This document shows positions 1 to 9,609 of a stretch of 64,000 nucleotides of DNA, in pieces (the first letter of the stretch is position 1; every line of letters begins with the position of its first letter). The position numbers and the translations under genes are program-made. The stretch lies in assembly GCA_900491605.1 (NCBI GenBank), contig UESW01005010.1:467002-531001 (forward strand), in the 5' to 3' direction. The DNA comes from Calamus simplicifolius. Taxonomy: Eukaryota > Streptophyta > Magnoliopsida > Arecales > Arecaceae. The notes under the pieces are model-generated. The model ran no database searches, was not told the DNA's origin, and saw only the letters and a program-made list of their open reading frames with translations.

Positions 1-388
1 AGCAGCTCGAGTTTGATCGAGAATTAAATAAGCTAGGTTGAGCTTGGCTTGATTAAAAAATGAGGCAAGCTTGTGCTGGGCCTGCCTCACTTGTGGTTAA
101 CTTTTTTGCATCCCTAATCATCAAACCGTTTCTGTTCCCTTTTTCAGCAGCATGGCAAAGTTTGGATATTGAATCTTGGCTTTGCTGTTTTGAGGCGTGG
201 ATAAATCAGGCTCTTCTTTGGTAAGGATTTTGGTGCCCTTGTTTAATTTCTTAAATTTCTTAATTGATATCTCTTATTTTCTTTGCTTTGTATATGTGCC
301 AAACTATATTGATGGTCACATGTTCTGTAACATCTAGAGTTTTCAGAGTTTATGTCATGCTGATTTTTTTTATAGAGGATAATTTTTA
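1..388. repeat. Core unit, partial (L2 and L3 landmarks)
   Basis: This is the right part of a core unit cut by the window edge. It continues the sequence that precedes L2 in the copies at 16,233 and 45,031. The L2 exon-like segment is 148-220: a polypyrimidine tract ending in CAG lies before it and GTAAGG after it, and one frame reads WQSLDIESWLCCFEAWINQ without a stop. No gene is called because no partner exon extends it. An ORF at 264-446 is low-complexity and not conserved between copies. Confidence 0.6.
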
Positions 389-1086
389 TGACCAAACTAT
401 ATTTTTAACCCTTGAACATAGGAGGGTGTGTCACTTTAATCCTTAAATTTTAAAAGGTTATAGAATTGATCGTTTACTTTTTTTTTATTTCTATTTGATT
501 TCTGTTGTTAAAACTGGATAAAGCCGTAAGTAATTTGCCTACGTAGCATTCTATTCTATGTGTCCTTCATTTGATCGCCACGCCAACGGTAAGAATGAGA
601 AAAAAGATAGAGGAAGAGGGAATCAACGTTAGGGTGACCGGCATGAAAGGGTGGTGCCTCTCTCCCCCCCCCCTTTCAAAAAAACATCTACAGCGCTTAA
701 TGGTGGGGAGGAGGAGGAAGCCTAGCACACGATGGTGGAGAGGAGGAAGCCCTGCCTTCCCTCGGCGCAAGGGGACGAGCACCTCCCCCTGGGCCGAAGG
801 GGGTTGCTAAAGGCCCTCTGGCCCCCCATGATGCGCCATGTGTCCTCCCCCCCCCCCCATATGAGGTGCCTTCAAGCCTCCTTTCACGCTGCTTTCTTCT
901 TTTTCTTTCTTTTATCATTGACGTGGCGATGAGGTGGACAAGTTGCTTACGGTGTTATCTTGTTTTAAAGATGGAAATCAAATAGAAACAAAAAAATAAA
1001 GTTGAAGATTAATTTTGTAATTTTTTAAGCTCATAGATTAAAGTGACACATCCCTCTAAGTTCAAGGTCAAAAATATAGTTTAGCC
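389..1086. mobile_element. T1 TIR element, copy 1
   Basis: A non-autonomous DNA transposon of about 700 bp. The left end (AAACTATATTTTTAACCC, from 394) and the right end (1,036-1,082) are inverted copies over roughly 50 bp. AATTTTTA occurs on both sides (381-388 and 1,087-1,094), giving an 8-9 bp target duplication, which fits hAT or Mutator elements. The interior 600-880 is GC-rich with C-runs and short overlapping ORFs on both strands. The homologous site at 18,540-18,560 lacks the insertion. No transposase is encoded; superfamily undecided. Confidence 0.75.
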
Positions 1087-2067
1087 AATTTTTAAACTTC
1101 CTCGAGTCTGCACGGCTTTTTATCAGTATGTAAATTCTTATATCTTTTATGCTGACGAGGGTTTTCTCCTTTTTTTTTTTTTTTTTCCCTGCCCATGTGG
1201 TCTCTTTTATTTTTTCTCCTTATCCTTCCTCCTCTTATTTGTGATTAGAGGCTGTGATGATTTGCCCTTCTATCTCCTTATTGCATCAAATAAAGAAATT
1301 GTATGCTTGGATCTCAAGTAATCATTGTCTTAAAGTGGCAATACGAAGGCGTGCTCTCTTGTCCCCCTGCCATCCCTCCTCCCTCCGCCACCCAAATATA
1401 TTTTCATTCCTACATACATTGGAGCCAAATCATTGAGGGACCTAAGTATGCATCCAAAAGTATTTTCTACTTTTTTCATCCAATGGAGCCTTCGCCTTCT
1501 TTGGTGTCACGTTACTTTTCTTCTACTGCTTCGTACATTCCTTTATTTTCGCTCCTTTTTCTTCCACTTATATGTGATTAGAGGCTATGATGATTTATCA
1601 AGGAAAAATAATCCACTTAACTATGGATTTTGGAAGGGAAGGGCCAATCTATGTTAGTAATTTAAGCGTCGACTTGGTCCTAAATAGAGTGAAGGAAGCT
1701 ATGTAGTTGGGAAAAAGGCTTAAATGAGTTAGAGTTGAGTTGCATATGTTACTTGTTGGCTACTCTCTGGCATGGCAAATTTGGATGGCTCGCTCTTTGG
1801 CAAGCAACCATTGCAGCCTGTAGAGGCGGGGATTTCTATTTGCACCGCAAAAATTACTCTCTACGCCCACACTTAAAAAAATATATATTTAATTTACCCC
1901 ATTGTATAATGATCTGTATATCCTCTGAAATTTCTATCAATTTACCCCAATGTGGAGAGTAATTTGGATGGCTTGCTCTTTTGCAAGCAACCATTGCAGC
2001 CTGTAGAGGCCCTTCCCGATGTATGAAAATAGGCAAATCTGAGCCTCTATTTCTCAACTTATTCTTT
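1087..2067. repeat. Core unit (L4 and L5) with a local duplication
   Basis: Contains a T-tract (about 1,170-1,187), an L4 variant near 1,245-1,340, and two L5-like copies at about 1,757-1,830 and 1,965-2,045. Between them is a stretch about Caatttaccccattg repeats with no coding signal. Its partner at about 45,910-46,800 is nearly identical. The short ORFs are not preserved between the partners, so no gene is called. Confidence 0.6.
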
Positions 2068-2074
2068 CGTTAAC

Positions 2075-2833
2075 TTTTTTTTTTTTTAAAGCTAAAGCAA
2101 ATTTTAACTCTTAAATTTTAAAAATCTTTACTTTAATTTTCAAGCTAAAGCAAATCTGCGCTGCCTCCACAATCACCCCCTCCTCGCCCTCCACTTTTTC
2201 CTTTAGACCTAGCAGCACTCCTGCCACCACAACTTCCACTCGCTTGCTGCTGCCGCTGCCCATGTCCTTGCCCGCGGCCGCCTCCGCTCCACTGCCTGCT
2301 CTCTCCTCCAGTCCGCCATCTGCTCCCACGAGCCTTCCTCATCTTCTTCCTTCGTGGCCCATGGGACTTCGATAGCTAGGATGCGACAAGGAGTGAAGAG
2401 GAAGGTCTTAGTGGCATTTTCTCTGCTGATCACAGCTGGCATCTCGCTTTCGAAGTCCCACGTCTCCCCGTTCCTGTACCTCTTTATCTCCACTGTTACT
2501 CCAAGTCTCTCTCACTCCCCGCTTATCCTGTGATCAAAGTTAGTAGAAAACAGAGAGGGGGGATTGGATTCGGACGGCAAGAGAACCAAAGAGAAATGAG
2601 CTGGCAGGAAGAAAACTCCCGCTCCAAAGATTAAACTTGCACCTGAAGACCTCCATGTCAGCTGCCCAGCCATGTAGGATACCAAGTCAGCAGGTTCCTC
2701 ATAGCATCATCAGTTTTTATTTTTTAAAGATACAGACCAAAGTGAACCAACAGAAAAATAGACAACTTAAAAATTTTTGGTAGTACAGGAATTGAAGTGA
2801 AACACCTTCTAAAGTTTGAGAATTAATAGTGTA
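2075..2833. mobile_element. T5 element with GC-rich insert, copy 1
   Basis: An insertion of about 760 bp flanked by CGTTAAC at 2,068-2,074 and 2,834-2,840, where the unoccupied paralog (near 49,125) has a single TTTGTTAACTTTTTG. Both outer segments are AT-rich. The middle (2,150-2,640) is GC-rich and unlike anything around it, suggesting a captured gene piece. The second copy at 46,805-47,560 is almost identical because the whole host block was duplicated. A relative at 19,400-19,990 shares the left end but has a different interior. Confidence 0.6.
2209..2493 (-). pseudogene. Possible captured 5' gene fragment in T5
   Basis: A 94-codon reading frame on the minus strand within the GC-rich core of the T5 element. 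The start of the product reads MEIKRYRNGETWDFESEMPA, followed by an acidic stretch and an Ala/Arg-rich tail. The duplicate at 46,947-47,219 keeps the N-terminal 70 residues but stops four codons earlier. I do not recognise a domain. Composition and lack of flanking exons fit a gene fragment carried by a Pack-MULE-like element. It may be non-coding. Confidence 0.3.
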
Positions 2834-3569
2834 CGTTAACCTTGTTTTTTTCCTTCTGTTGTTTTAGTAATATGATTTTTTTTTTCCTTTTTTCCTCCAC
2901 TTCGGATTTATGCTTGTTGCTGTTACTACTTCCTCTCTCTTATATTATGTTATTCTTGAATATGCAGGGCTACATAATTTGTTACATTATTTATGTGCTG
3001 GATAATTTGTTCCTTTTTTTTGTTATTTGAGCTTTTTTTTCCATTTTAGACGTAGGGTTAAGAATCTTTTGGTGCTTTTTCTTTTACCCTTTCCTTCCTT
3101 GGCCTCCTTTGTGCATATTTCTATGGCTTTGGAGCTGGAGAGGCATCCTAGAACAGGCACTTCTCTGTCACTGAACATGCATAATTCGTCCAGCATCTTC
3201 CTTGTGTCTATTAGTGTGGTTGTGGAGTTGGGTGTTAGAAAATTGGGCATGTTGGGTAAGTTTATGTTCCGTCCAGCACAATAAACAGTCGGTGCATGAG
3301 CAGCTCAAGTTTGGCTGGGAATTCAATAAGCAAGCTCGAGCTTGGCTTGATTGCAAAATGAGCCGTGCTTGTGCTAGGCCTGGCCAGCTATTTGTTTAGC
3401 TTTTTGGCACCCCTAATCATTAAACCATTTCTTTTCTATTTTCAGCAGTATGGCAAAACCTGCATATCGAATCTTGGCTTTGTTGTTTTGAGGCCTGGAT
3501 AAATGAGGCTCCTCTTTGGTAAGGATTTTGCTGTTGTCCTCTTTGGTAAGGATTTTGGGGTGATATATT
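2834..3569. repeat. Core unit (L1 and L2)
   Basis: L1 lies at about 3,115-3,262 and reads MALELERHPRTGTSLSLNMH, continuing in one open frame through VVVELGVRKLGML. L2 lies at 3,446-3,518 between TTTTCAG and GTAAGG and is open as AVWQNLHIESWLCCFEAWIN. The GTAAGGATTTTG end of L2 is duplicated 29 bp downstream. The partner is 47,561-48,294. Confidence 0.6.
3446..3518 (+). pseudogene. L2 exon-like segment (best preserved)
   Basis: A 73 bp segment with a splice-acceptor-like left edge and a GTAAGG right edge. One frame is open throughout and reads AVWQNLHIESWLCCFEAWIN before EAPLW. The same register stays open in copies at 148, 7,831, 16,381, 45,176 and 48,171, but is broken by stops at 13,758 and 18,317. 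This looks like an old coding exon now drifting. I do not recognise the protein. Confidence 0.35.
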
Positions 3570-4267
3570 CGTTTGGTATGGGGTGATATTTGAAATATCA
3601 TAAATGATCTTGTGACAGTGATAGGATCATCCGCTTTGGTATCCTCATCTTGGTAATGATTTGTGATCACTAAGGGATTAAGATCACAGTCCATGGAGAT
3701 GATCTTAATGCTATCAAAGGGGTTGAGAATGTTGGATCATCATGGTGATCGTGATGTGCATCAAAATTTATAGACAATTTTCTCCCAATATTAGCCATTA
3801 AATGGATGAGATTGTCCTTCATACAAAAAAAAAAAAAAAACCACTCCACCCCTCCTTAATATGACAAAAAAATTTGGGATGGTTATGTGGTTAAATTTGC
3901 TTTTTTTTTTTGGTTTGATCAATTTGGTTTTTGTATTATAGATTTGTAAACTGAAACAAAAGGTTATCTTTTATAATTATATAGTAAATTTTATATTTTT
4001 AGATAAATTTGCACTTATTAGTTTAAATTGTAGATTTCATATTTTTATATGCAAATAAGCTTTTAGGTGTGTTATTGGTGTTACATGCATGGTTATCTTC
4101 TATTCCATTGCTATATCCCATGGTCTATCAAACACAATGATCACATGAACTTTTATTATTGAAATATCTCATACCAAATGGGGTGATGTTGAATCATTGG
4201 TTTTTTTGTCGCTAGTGATCCTATCACCGAGAAAAATCACCATGATGATTAACCAAAGGGCTCCTAA
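3570..4267. mobile_element. T3 MITE-like element, copy 1
   Basis: About 700 bp, AT-rich, with imperfect inverted ends: CGTTTGGTAT on the left, and on the right ACCAAAGGGCTCCTAA, whose complement reads GGAGCCCTTTGGT. Sub-terminal stretches (GTGATAGGATCA, left) reappear inverted near the right end. Copies at 12,388-13,089 and 48,295-48,996 share both ends, and a right-end remnant lies at 41,500-41,530. No coding capacity and no convincing target duplication seen. Confidence 0.55.
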
Positions 4268-5212
4268 ATGGCATGGCAAATTTGGATGGCTTGCTATTTG
4301 CAGGCAACCATTGCAACCTGTTAGAGACCCTCAATGTATGGAAATGAGCTAAGCTGAGCCTCTGCCTCTAGACTTGGCATTCTTTTGTTAATTTTTGTTC
4401 TTTTCTTCTTTTGGTTCTTCACTATAATCTTTTTCTTTTTTCCTCTTATGGTTTATGCTTGTTGTTATTCCTATTCTTGTCTCTTATATTCTGTTCTTCT
4501 TGAATATACATTATTTTTGTGCTAGATAATTCGTTTCATTTTCTGTTTTTTTTTTTTCAAAAATTCAGACTCAAGGTTAAGAATCTTTTTTGTGCTTTTT
4601 CTTTTTCCTTCTTGCCTTTCCCTTGGCCTCCCTGGTGCATATTTCTGTGGCTTTGGAGCTGGAGAGGCATCCTAGACCAGGTCGCTGGACATACATAATT
4701 TTTTTTTCCGCAGGGGGAGGGGGAAGGGGTGGGGGGATGTATATTTTTAAACTTCCTTTATTCTGCAAGTCTTTTTATTGGTATGTAAGTTCTCTTATCA
4801 TTGCGGAGAAGGGTTTTATACTTTCTCTAGCCCATGGGGTCCCGAACTTCTTCAATGTCACACTTCTTTCCTTCTGCTGCTTCATATATTCTTTTATTTT
4901 TGCTTCATCTCCTTCATCATATCCGTGGTTAGAGGCTGTGATGATTTGCCCTTTATCTCCTTTATGCATTAAATGCTGAAATTGTATGCTCGGATCTGCA
5001 AGAAACCCTTGTCATGAACTGACAATACAAAGGCATGCTCTGTCTCTCTCTCTCTCTCTCTCAACTCATCTCAACTCATCTAAGCCTTTTTTTCAACTAC
5101 ATGGGATCGGCTACATGGATCTGCTTCCTCCACTTTGATTTATGAAGGACTAGTCGACACTTAAATTATAAATAGTTTTATCTCTCTTATTTATTTTTGT
5201 CTATGTAAGTCA

Positions 5213-5254
<42 letters not shown>

Positions 5255-5455
5255 TGGCATTGCAAATTGGATGGCTTGCTATTTTGCAGGCAACCATTGC
5301 AGCCTGTACCCTTCTCAATGTATGAAAAATGGGCAAATCTGAGCCTCCACTTCTAAAATTGACATTTTTTTTTTTTCTTTTTTTTCTTTTCTTCCGCTGT
5401 TTCGGTATTATAATATTTTTTCCCCTTTCTTCCTCTTACAGTTTATGTTTGTTTA
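4268..5455. repeat. Core units with internal deletion
   Basis: L5 at about 4,270-4,320, L1 at about 4,640-4,700, then a direct jump to the poly-T/poly-G tract (4,700-4,740). This drops the L2/L3 part still present in the partner at 49,430-49,920. L4 follows at about 4,930-5,010, then (TC)n, a GGGGTCGGCTACATGGATC-type segment, (TC)n and L5 (about 5,255-5,310). Confidence 0.6.
5217..5251. repeat. (TC)n microsatellite
   Basis: A 35 bp pure TC run between L4 and L5. TC runs occur at the same two places in most core units, for example 5,043-5,062, 14,391-14,407, 14,831-14,857, 37,935-37,958, 50,239-50,258 and 50,410-50,432. Confidence 0.9.
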
Positions 5456-6028
5456 GCATTGTCAAAGGCATGCCTTATAAGGCAGGAAGCACTGGGTACT
5501 AAGCGTTAGATGCTTTTTATATCCTAAGCGAGATGCTTTCTTTTAAGTGAACATAAGGTAAAAAAGTTGCATACTTTTGATCTAATTTAAAGTGTAAGAA
5601 AAGCATGCTTTTCTTAATAAGCTATTTTTATAATTTTTTAAAGTTTATTATATTTAATAGATTGTGTTGACTTTATAATGCACATCTTATTCATAATTAT
5701 TTTTCTTACCTGAAAAAAAAGGCTAAAAATTGAAAAACAAAGCTGGAACATAAAAAATTATGTTATCATCTATGATAAGAAAGGAAGACAACAAGAGACC
5801 ATAGATTTCAATTGAGAGAAAAACAGGTTTTCATTAGGCTAATAGGTTAAATATATAACTATTTTATTTTTTATTACATGTTATAAATATTGCTTATAAA
5901 AATCATTCTGTCATTTATTATCAAGATGCGCACCTTACTTTATTTAGAAGAGCCCCTGCGTTTTCTGCCTTTTTCCTAGGCTCCAAGGGCTCTTTATGCT
6001 TAAATGCCCTTGGCCCTTTTAACAACAC
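5456..6028. mobile_element. T2 element, copy 1
   Basis: About 570 bp. The left end is GCATTGTCAAAGGCATGCC. The right end is GGCCCTTTTAACAACAC, whose complement GTGTTGTTAAAAGGGCC matches as an imperfect terminal inverted repeat. The internal palindrome AAGCATGCTT lies near 5,602-5,611. Seven more copies lie in the window, always between L5 and L1. The fixed position means most were multiplied by duplication of the host unit, not by new insertion. Confidence 0.55.
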
Positions 6029-6178
6029 TTTGTTTTTATTCCTAGAAAGGCAGTATAGGACAGGGTATATCTAATCACTGAACTTGCATAATTTATTCAT
6101 CATCTTTCTTGCGTCTATCAATGTGGTTGTGAATTTGTGTGTTGGAAAATTGGGCATGTTAGGGGTATGTTTATACAA
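6029..6178. repeat. L1 landmark, degenerate
   Basis: L1 between the T2 element and the 173 bp array. The strand is recognisable by CTTGCGTCTATCAATGTGG and AAATTGGGCATGTTAGG. No open frame across it. Confidence 0.5.
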
Positions 6179-6545
6179 GGTTGGATGGTCTGCTGATCTG
6201 CATGCATGTAGCTGCAGCCAGTAAACTGAGCCTCCTGTTGACCTCGATCTTAAACACTTTTTTATCACTGTTTTCTGTTTCCATGCTTTCTTGGAGTTCA
6301 GATATGTGCCAAGGCCCTATATTTTTATGCAGGGAGCTCAGTGGAATTTATACTATCGAGATATTGTAGTCAAGCATGTAGCTGCAGTCATTAGTAAACT
6401 GAACCTCCTCTTGACCTCGATCCTAACCACTTTTTATCACTCTTTTCTGTTTCCATGCTTTCTTGGAGTTCAGATTTATGCCAAGCGTCTATATTTTTTT
6501 GCAGGGAGCTCAGTGGAGTTTATACCGTCCAGATATTCTCATCAA
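6179..6545. repeat. 173 bp tandem array 1
   Basis: About two copies of a 172-173 bp tandem unit after a unique GGTTGGATGGTCTGCTGATC lead-in. Each unit runs from GTAAACTGAGCCTCCT through CTTGGAGTTCAG and CCTATATTTTTATGCAG to ATTGTAGTCAAGCATGTAGC. Unit edges look like splice sites (TTCAG and ATGCAG). The frame reading QWNLYYRDIVVKHVAAVISK stays open across units because the period is close to a multiple of three plus small offsets. Confidence 0.8.
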
Positions 6546-7139
6546 GGTAGAAGTTGATGCTCTACAAAATCAAATTATCATATGGGCATGGTATCATCGC
6601 CTAGAGAATTAAGTTGCTCTTCTTTGAATTATTCATCATCGTTTTGAATTATATTCATGACGTAATCTAGCTTACGAATTAAAAAAAAATGTTCTTTTTC
6701 TTTCTATTTAAAACATTAAATATTAAAATCGTCTATCTTATGAATTAAAAAAATACGTTCCTTCTCTTTTTATTTAAAACATTAAATATTTAAATCCGTT
6801 AAGTCTAGCAATTGTTTAAATTGAATTTAATTTCAAAATCAAGTTTTAACCCAGTTGACACCATTAAATATTTAATCATACCGGACACCATGAAATTGTT
6901 AAGCTAAGTGATGATTTTAAGCTAAATGCCTTTTTATCTTTTGTCGTATTGTAAAATATTTTTTTTTGGGAAAAATCTCAAATTCGTTAGATTGAACTAA
7001 TAATTTTCAGTTTAATCGGCAATTTTAATTTTTTTAAAAAAATCAAAAAAATTAGAAAAGATAATTTTTTGGGGGGTAAATTAAGTCAATTTGAAATCGT
7101 TATTCGGAATGACATTTTTATTCAAATAGTATGCTTAGC
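6546..7139. repeat. Y-type tail
   Basis: AT-rich sequence following the 173 bp array, shared with 28,106-28,870 and 35,337-36,096. It begins with an ATCATATGGGCATGGTATCA stretch. No ORF of interest. It ends at a recombinant join into the P block at about 7,140 (GCTTAGCGGTTATTGAC). Confidence 0.6.
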
Positions 7140-7662
7140 GGTTATTGACAATTCATTAAATACCAAGAAAGAAAATAGAGTGAAATTTGCCTTTTTGATT
7201 CTGTATCATTGGCATTAGGATATACTTATTGAAATTCTATGTAGCCACTACTACTGAAAAAAAGGCAGAATTCATGCAACTGAAGGTCATATGATAGCAA
7301 AACATTAATCATAGGGACTGATATCTATGTTTTCTACTGTAGGATTCCTTTTTCGTTTTTTTTTTTTACCAATATGATAGAGAATTGGATATCGAAGGCT
7401 ATTCTTGTCATCCAAAGGACGGCGTTTATGTAGGTTTTGTGAATGGTGGAGGCCCTTATTGTTGCACTGTATCATCAGCTAATGTATGTCTAATCTTGAA
7501 AGGGCTGCTGTGATATGCATATGATCTCATAATTCTATGTATTGTATTCATTTCAGTAATTTTCTTTTTTATATGACATGATAAATTTAGAAGGCTCTGC
7601 ATTCAGGTGCAAAATGTAGTACGAGGGAGTTTGGATAGTGCAAAAAAAATAGGGTACCGAAA
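7140..7662. repeat. P block, copy 1
   Basis: A 520 bp block that recurs at 10,842, 24,693, 30,373, 36,754 and 40,980. It starts with GGTTATTGACAATT and ends with GCAAAAAAAATAGGGTACC. It carries the exon-like segment listed separately. Confidence 0.7.
7375..7483 (+). pseudogene. P-block exon-like segment
   Basis: One open frame reads DRELDIEGYSCHPKDGVYVG followed by FVNGGGPYCCTVSSAN and then GTATGT, a donor-like end. A T-rich tract precedes it. It does not look like random AT-rich sequence, and the composition is higher in GC than the surroundings. Across six copies it has substitutions (for example K-D-G to K-Y-G near 11,120) and a 6 bp in-frame loss near 30,657. I do not recognise the protein; an exon of a decayed gene is my best reading. 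Confidence 0.4.
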
Positions 7663-8081
7663 AGTGGGCATGTTAGGCGTGTTTATGTTTTGTCTGGCGC
7701 AATAATCAGACTGTATGTGAGCAAATCGAGCTTGGCTTGATTGCAAAATGATCCAAGCTTGTGCTACCTTACTTGCGGTTTAACTTTTTTGCACTCCTAA
7801 TCATGAAACCATTTCTTGGCTATTTTCAGCATCATGGCAAAGCTTGGATATTCAATCTTGGCTTTGTTGTTTGGAGGTTTGGATTACTTTGGCTCCACCT
7901 TTTTTAAGCATTTTGGTGTCCTTGTTTTTTGCTTAACCCTCTCAATTGATATTTCCTATTTTCTTTACCTTGTATATGGGCAGAACTGTATTGACAGCAA
8001 ACATGTTTTGTAACTCCTAGAGTTTTTAAAGTTGATGTCATGTTGGTTTTTTTTTTCTTTGTTTTCTTTTTTTCTTCCGCT

Positions 8082-8101
8082 GGGGGGGGGGGGGGGGGGG
8101 G
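8082..8101. repeat. Poly-G run
   Basis: Twenty consecutive G after a T-rich tract, followed by GAGGGGGTGGGGGG. All core units have this T-tract/G-tract at the same site with different lengths. Confidence 0.9.
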
Positions 8102-8589
8102 AGGGGGTGGGGGGATGTATATTTTTAAACTTCCTTTTTATTCTGCAAGTCTTTTTATAGGTACGTATATTCTTATATCATTTGCGCCGAGAAGGGTTTT
8201 ATCCTTTCTCCAGCCCATGGGGTCCCCAACTTCTGCAATGTCACACTTCTTTCCTTCTGCTGCTTCATATATTATTTTATTTTTGCTCCATCTCCTTCCT
8301 CATATCCATGATTAGAGGCCGTGATGATTTGCCCTTTATCTCCTTTACGCATCAAATGCTGAAATTGTATGCTCGAATCTGCAAGAAATCCTTGTCATGA
8401 AGTGACAATACAAAGGCATGCTCTCTCTCTCTCTCAACTCATCTCAACTCAACTCACCTATGCCTTTTTCCAACTACATATGGGGTTGGCTACATGTATC
8501 TGCTTCCTCCACTTTGCTCTATGCAGGACTAAGTCGATACAAATTATAAATAGTTATATCTTTCTTAATTATTTTTGTTTGTGTTAGCT

Positions 8590-8590
8590 A

Positions 8591-8643
<53 letters not shown>
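8590..8643. repeat. Compound (TC)n(TA)n microsatellite
   Basis: A TC run (8,590-8,607) passes into a TA run (8,608-8,643) between L4 and L5. The same compound occurs at 38,117-38,175, which fits the close relation of these two core units. Confidence 0.9.
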
Positions 8644-8646
<3 letters not shown>

Positions 8647-8894
8647 TACATGTATTTGCATGCATCCTTTTTGCCTTACTCTAATTGGCATGTCAAATTT
8701 GGATGGCTTGCTATTTTGCAGGCAACCATTGCAGCCTATTAGAGGCCCTTCTCAATGTATGAAAAATGGGCAAATCGGAGCCTCCACTTCTAAACTTGAC
8801 ATTTTCTTTTTTATCTTTTTGTTCTTCTCTTTTGTTGTTTCGGTACTATAATATTTTTTTCCCCTTTCTTCCTCTTACAGTTTATGTTTGTTTA

Positions 8895-9112
8895 GCGTTG
8901 TCAAAGGCATGCCTTAGGCACACATAAGGTTGGAGGTGCTAAGAATTAGATGCTTCTTATACTGTAAGGTGCATATAAGGCAAGAAGCACTGGGTATTAA
9001 GCGTTAGATGCTTTTTATATCCAAAGCGAGATGCTTTCTTTTAAGTGTACATGAGGTAAAAAGACGCATACTTTTGATCTAATTTAAAGTGCCGGAAAAG
9101 CATGCTTTTCTT
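8895..9112. mobile_element. T2 element, right-truncated
   Basis: Left end GCGTTGTCAAAGGCATGCC present. After GCATGCTTTTCTTA the sequence jumps into the middle of a 173 bp unit (GTAAACTGAGCC), so the right half of T2, L1 and the first array lead-in are missing. Confidence 0.6.
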
Positions 9113-9609
9113 AGTAAACTGAGCCTCTTGTTGACCTCGATCTTAAACACTTTTTTATCGCTGTTTTCTGTTTCCATTCTTTCTTGGAGTTCAGATATAT
9201 GCCAAGGCCCTATATTTTTATGCAGGTAGATCAGTGGGATTTTTACTATCAAGATATTGTAATCAAGAATGTAGCTGCCGCGATTAGTAAACTGAGCCTC
9301 CTGTTGACCACAATCTTAAGCACTTTTTTATCACTGTTTTCTGTTTCCATGCTTTCTTGGAGTTCAGATATATGCCAAGGCCCTATATTTTTATGCAAGG
9401 AGCGCAGTGGAATTTATACTATCGAGATATTGTAAAGAATGTAGCTGCAGTCATTAGTAAACTGAACCTCCTCTTGACCTCGATCTTAAACAAATTTTAT
9501 CACTCTTTTCTGTTTCCATGTTTTCTTGGAGTTCAGATTTATGCGAAGGCCCTATATTTTTATGCAGGGATCTCAGTGTAATTTATACTGTCCAGATATT
9601 CTCATCAAG
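9113..9609. repeat. 173 bp tandem array 2
   Basis: Nearly three units. Successive matching points at 9,184, 9,357 and 9,526 give periods of 173 and 169. The array enters from a truncated T2 and leaves into an X-type tail. Confidence 0.8.

Larger units (their letters stand above)
7663..8894. repeat. Core unit (end of L1, L2, L3, L4, L5)
   Basis: The most regular core unit of the left half: end of L1, L2 at about 7,831-7,905, L3 at about 7,981-8,013, poly-T/poly-G 8,049-8,116, L4 at about 8,310-8,395, TC, GGGGTTGGCTACATG segment, TC/TA, L5 at about 8,686-8,750. The longest frame (7,816-8,013) reads MAKLGYSILALLFGG and crosses L2 into L3 without a splice. Equivalent frames occur at 31,055 and 37,423. 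Confidence 0.65.

Noticed and set aside
571..932. Overlapping ORFs in the GC-rich core of T1
   Set aside because: Open on both strands in several frames, as expected for GC-rich sequence. Not kept in the third copy.
7816..8013. 65-codon ORF reading MAKLGYSILALLFGG
   Set aside because: It recurs at 31,055 and 37,423, but those are recent duplicates. It ignores the splice-like edges of L2 and uses a different register from the one kept open in the more distant copies.
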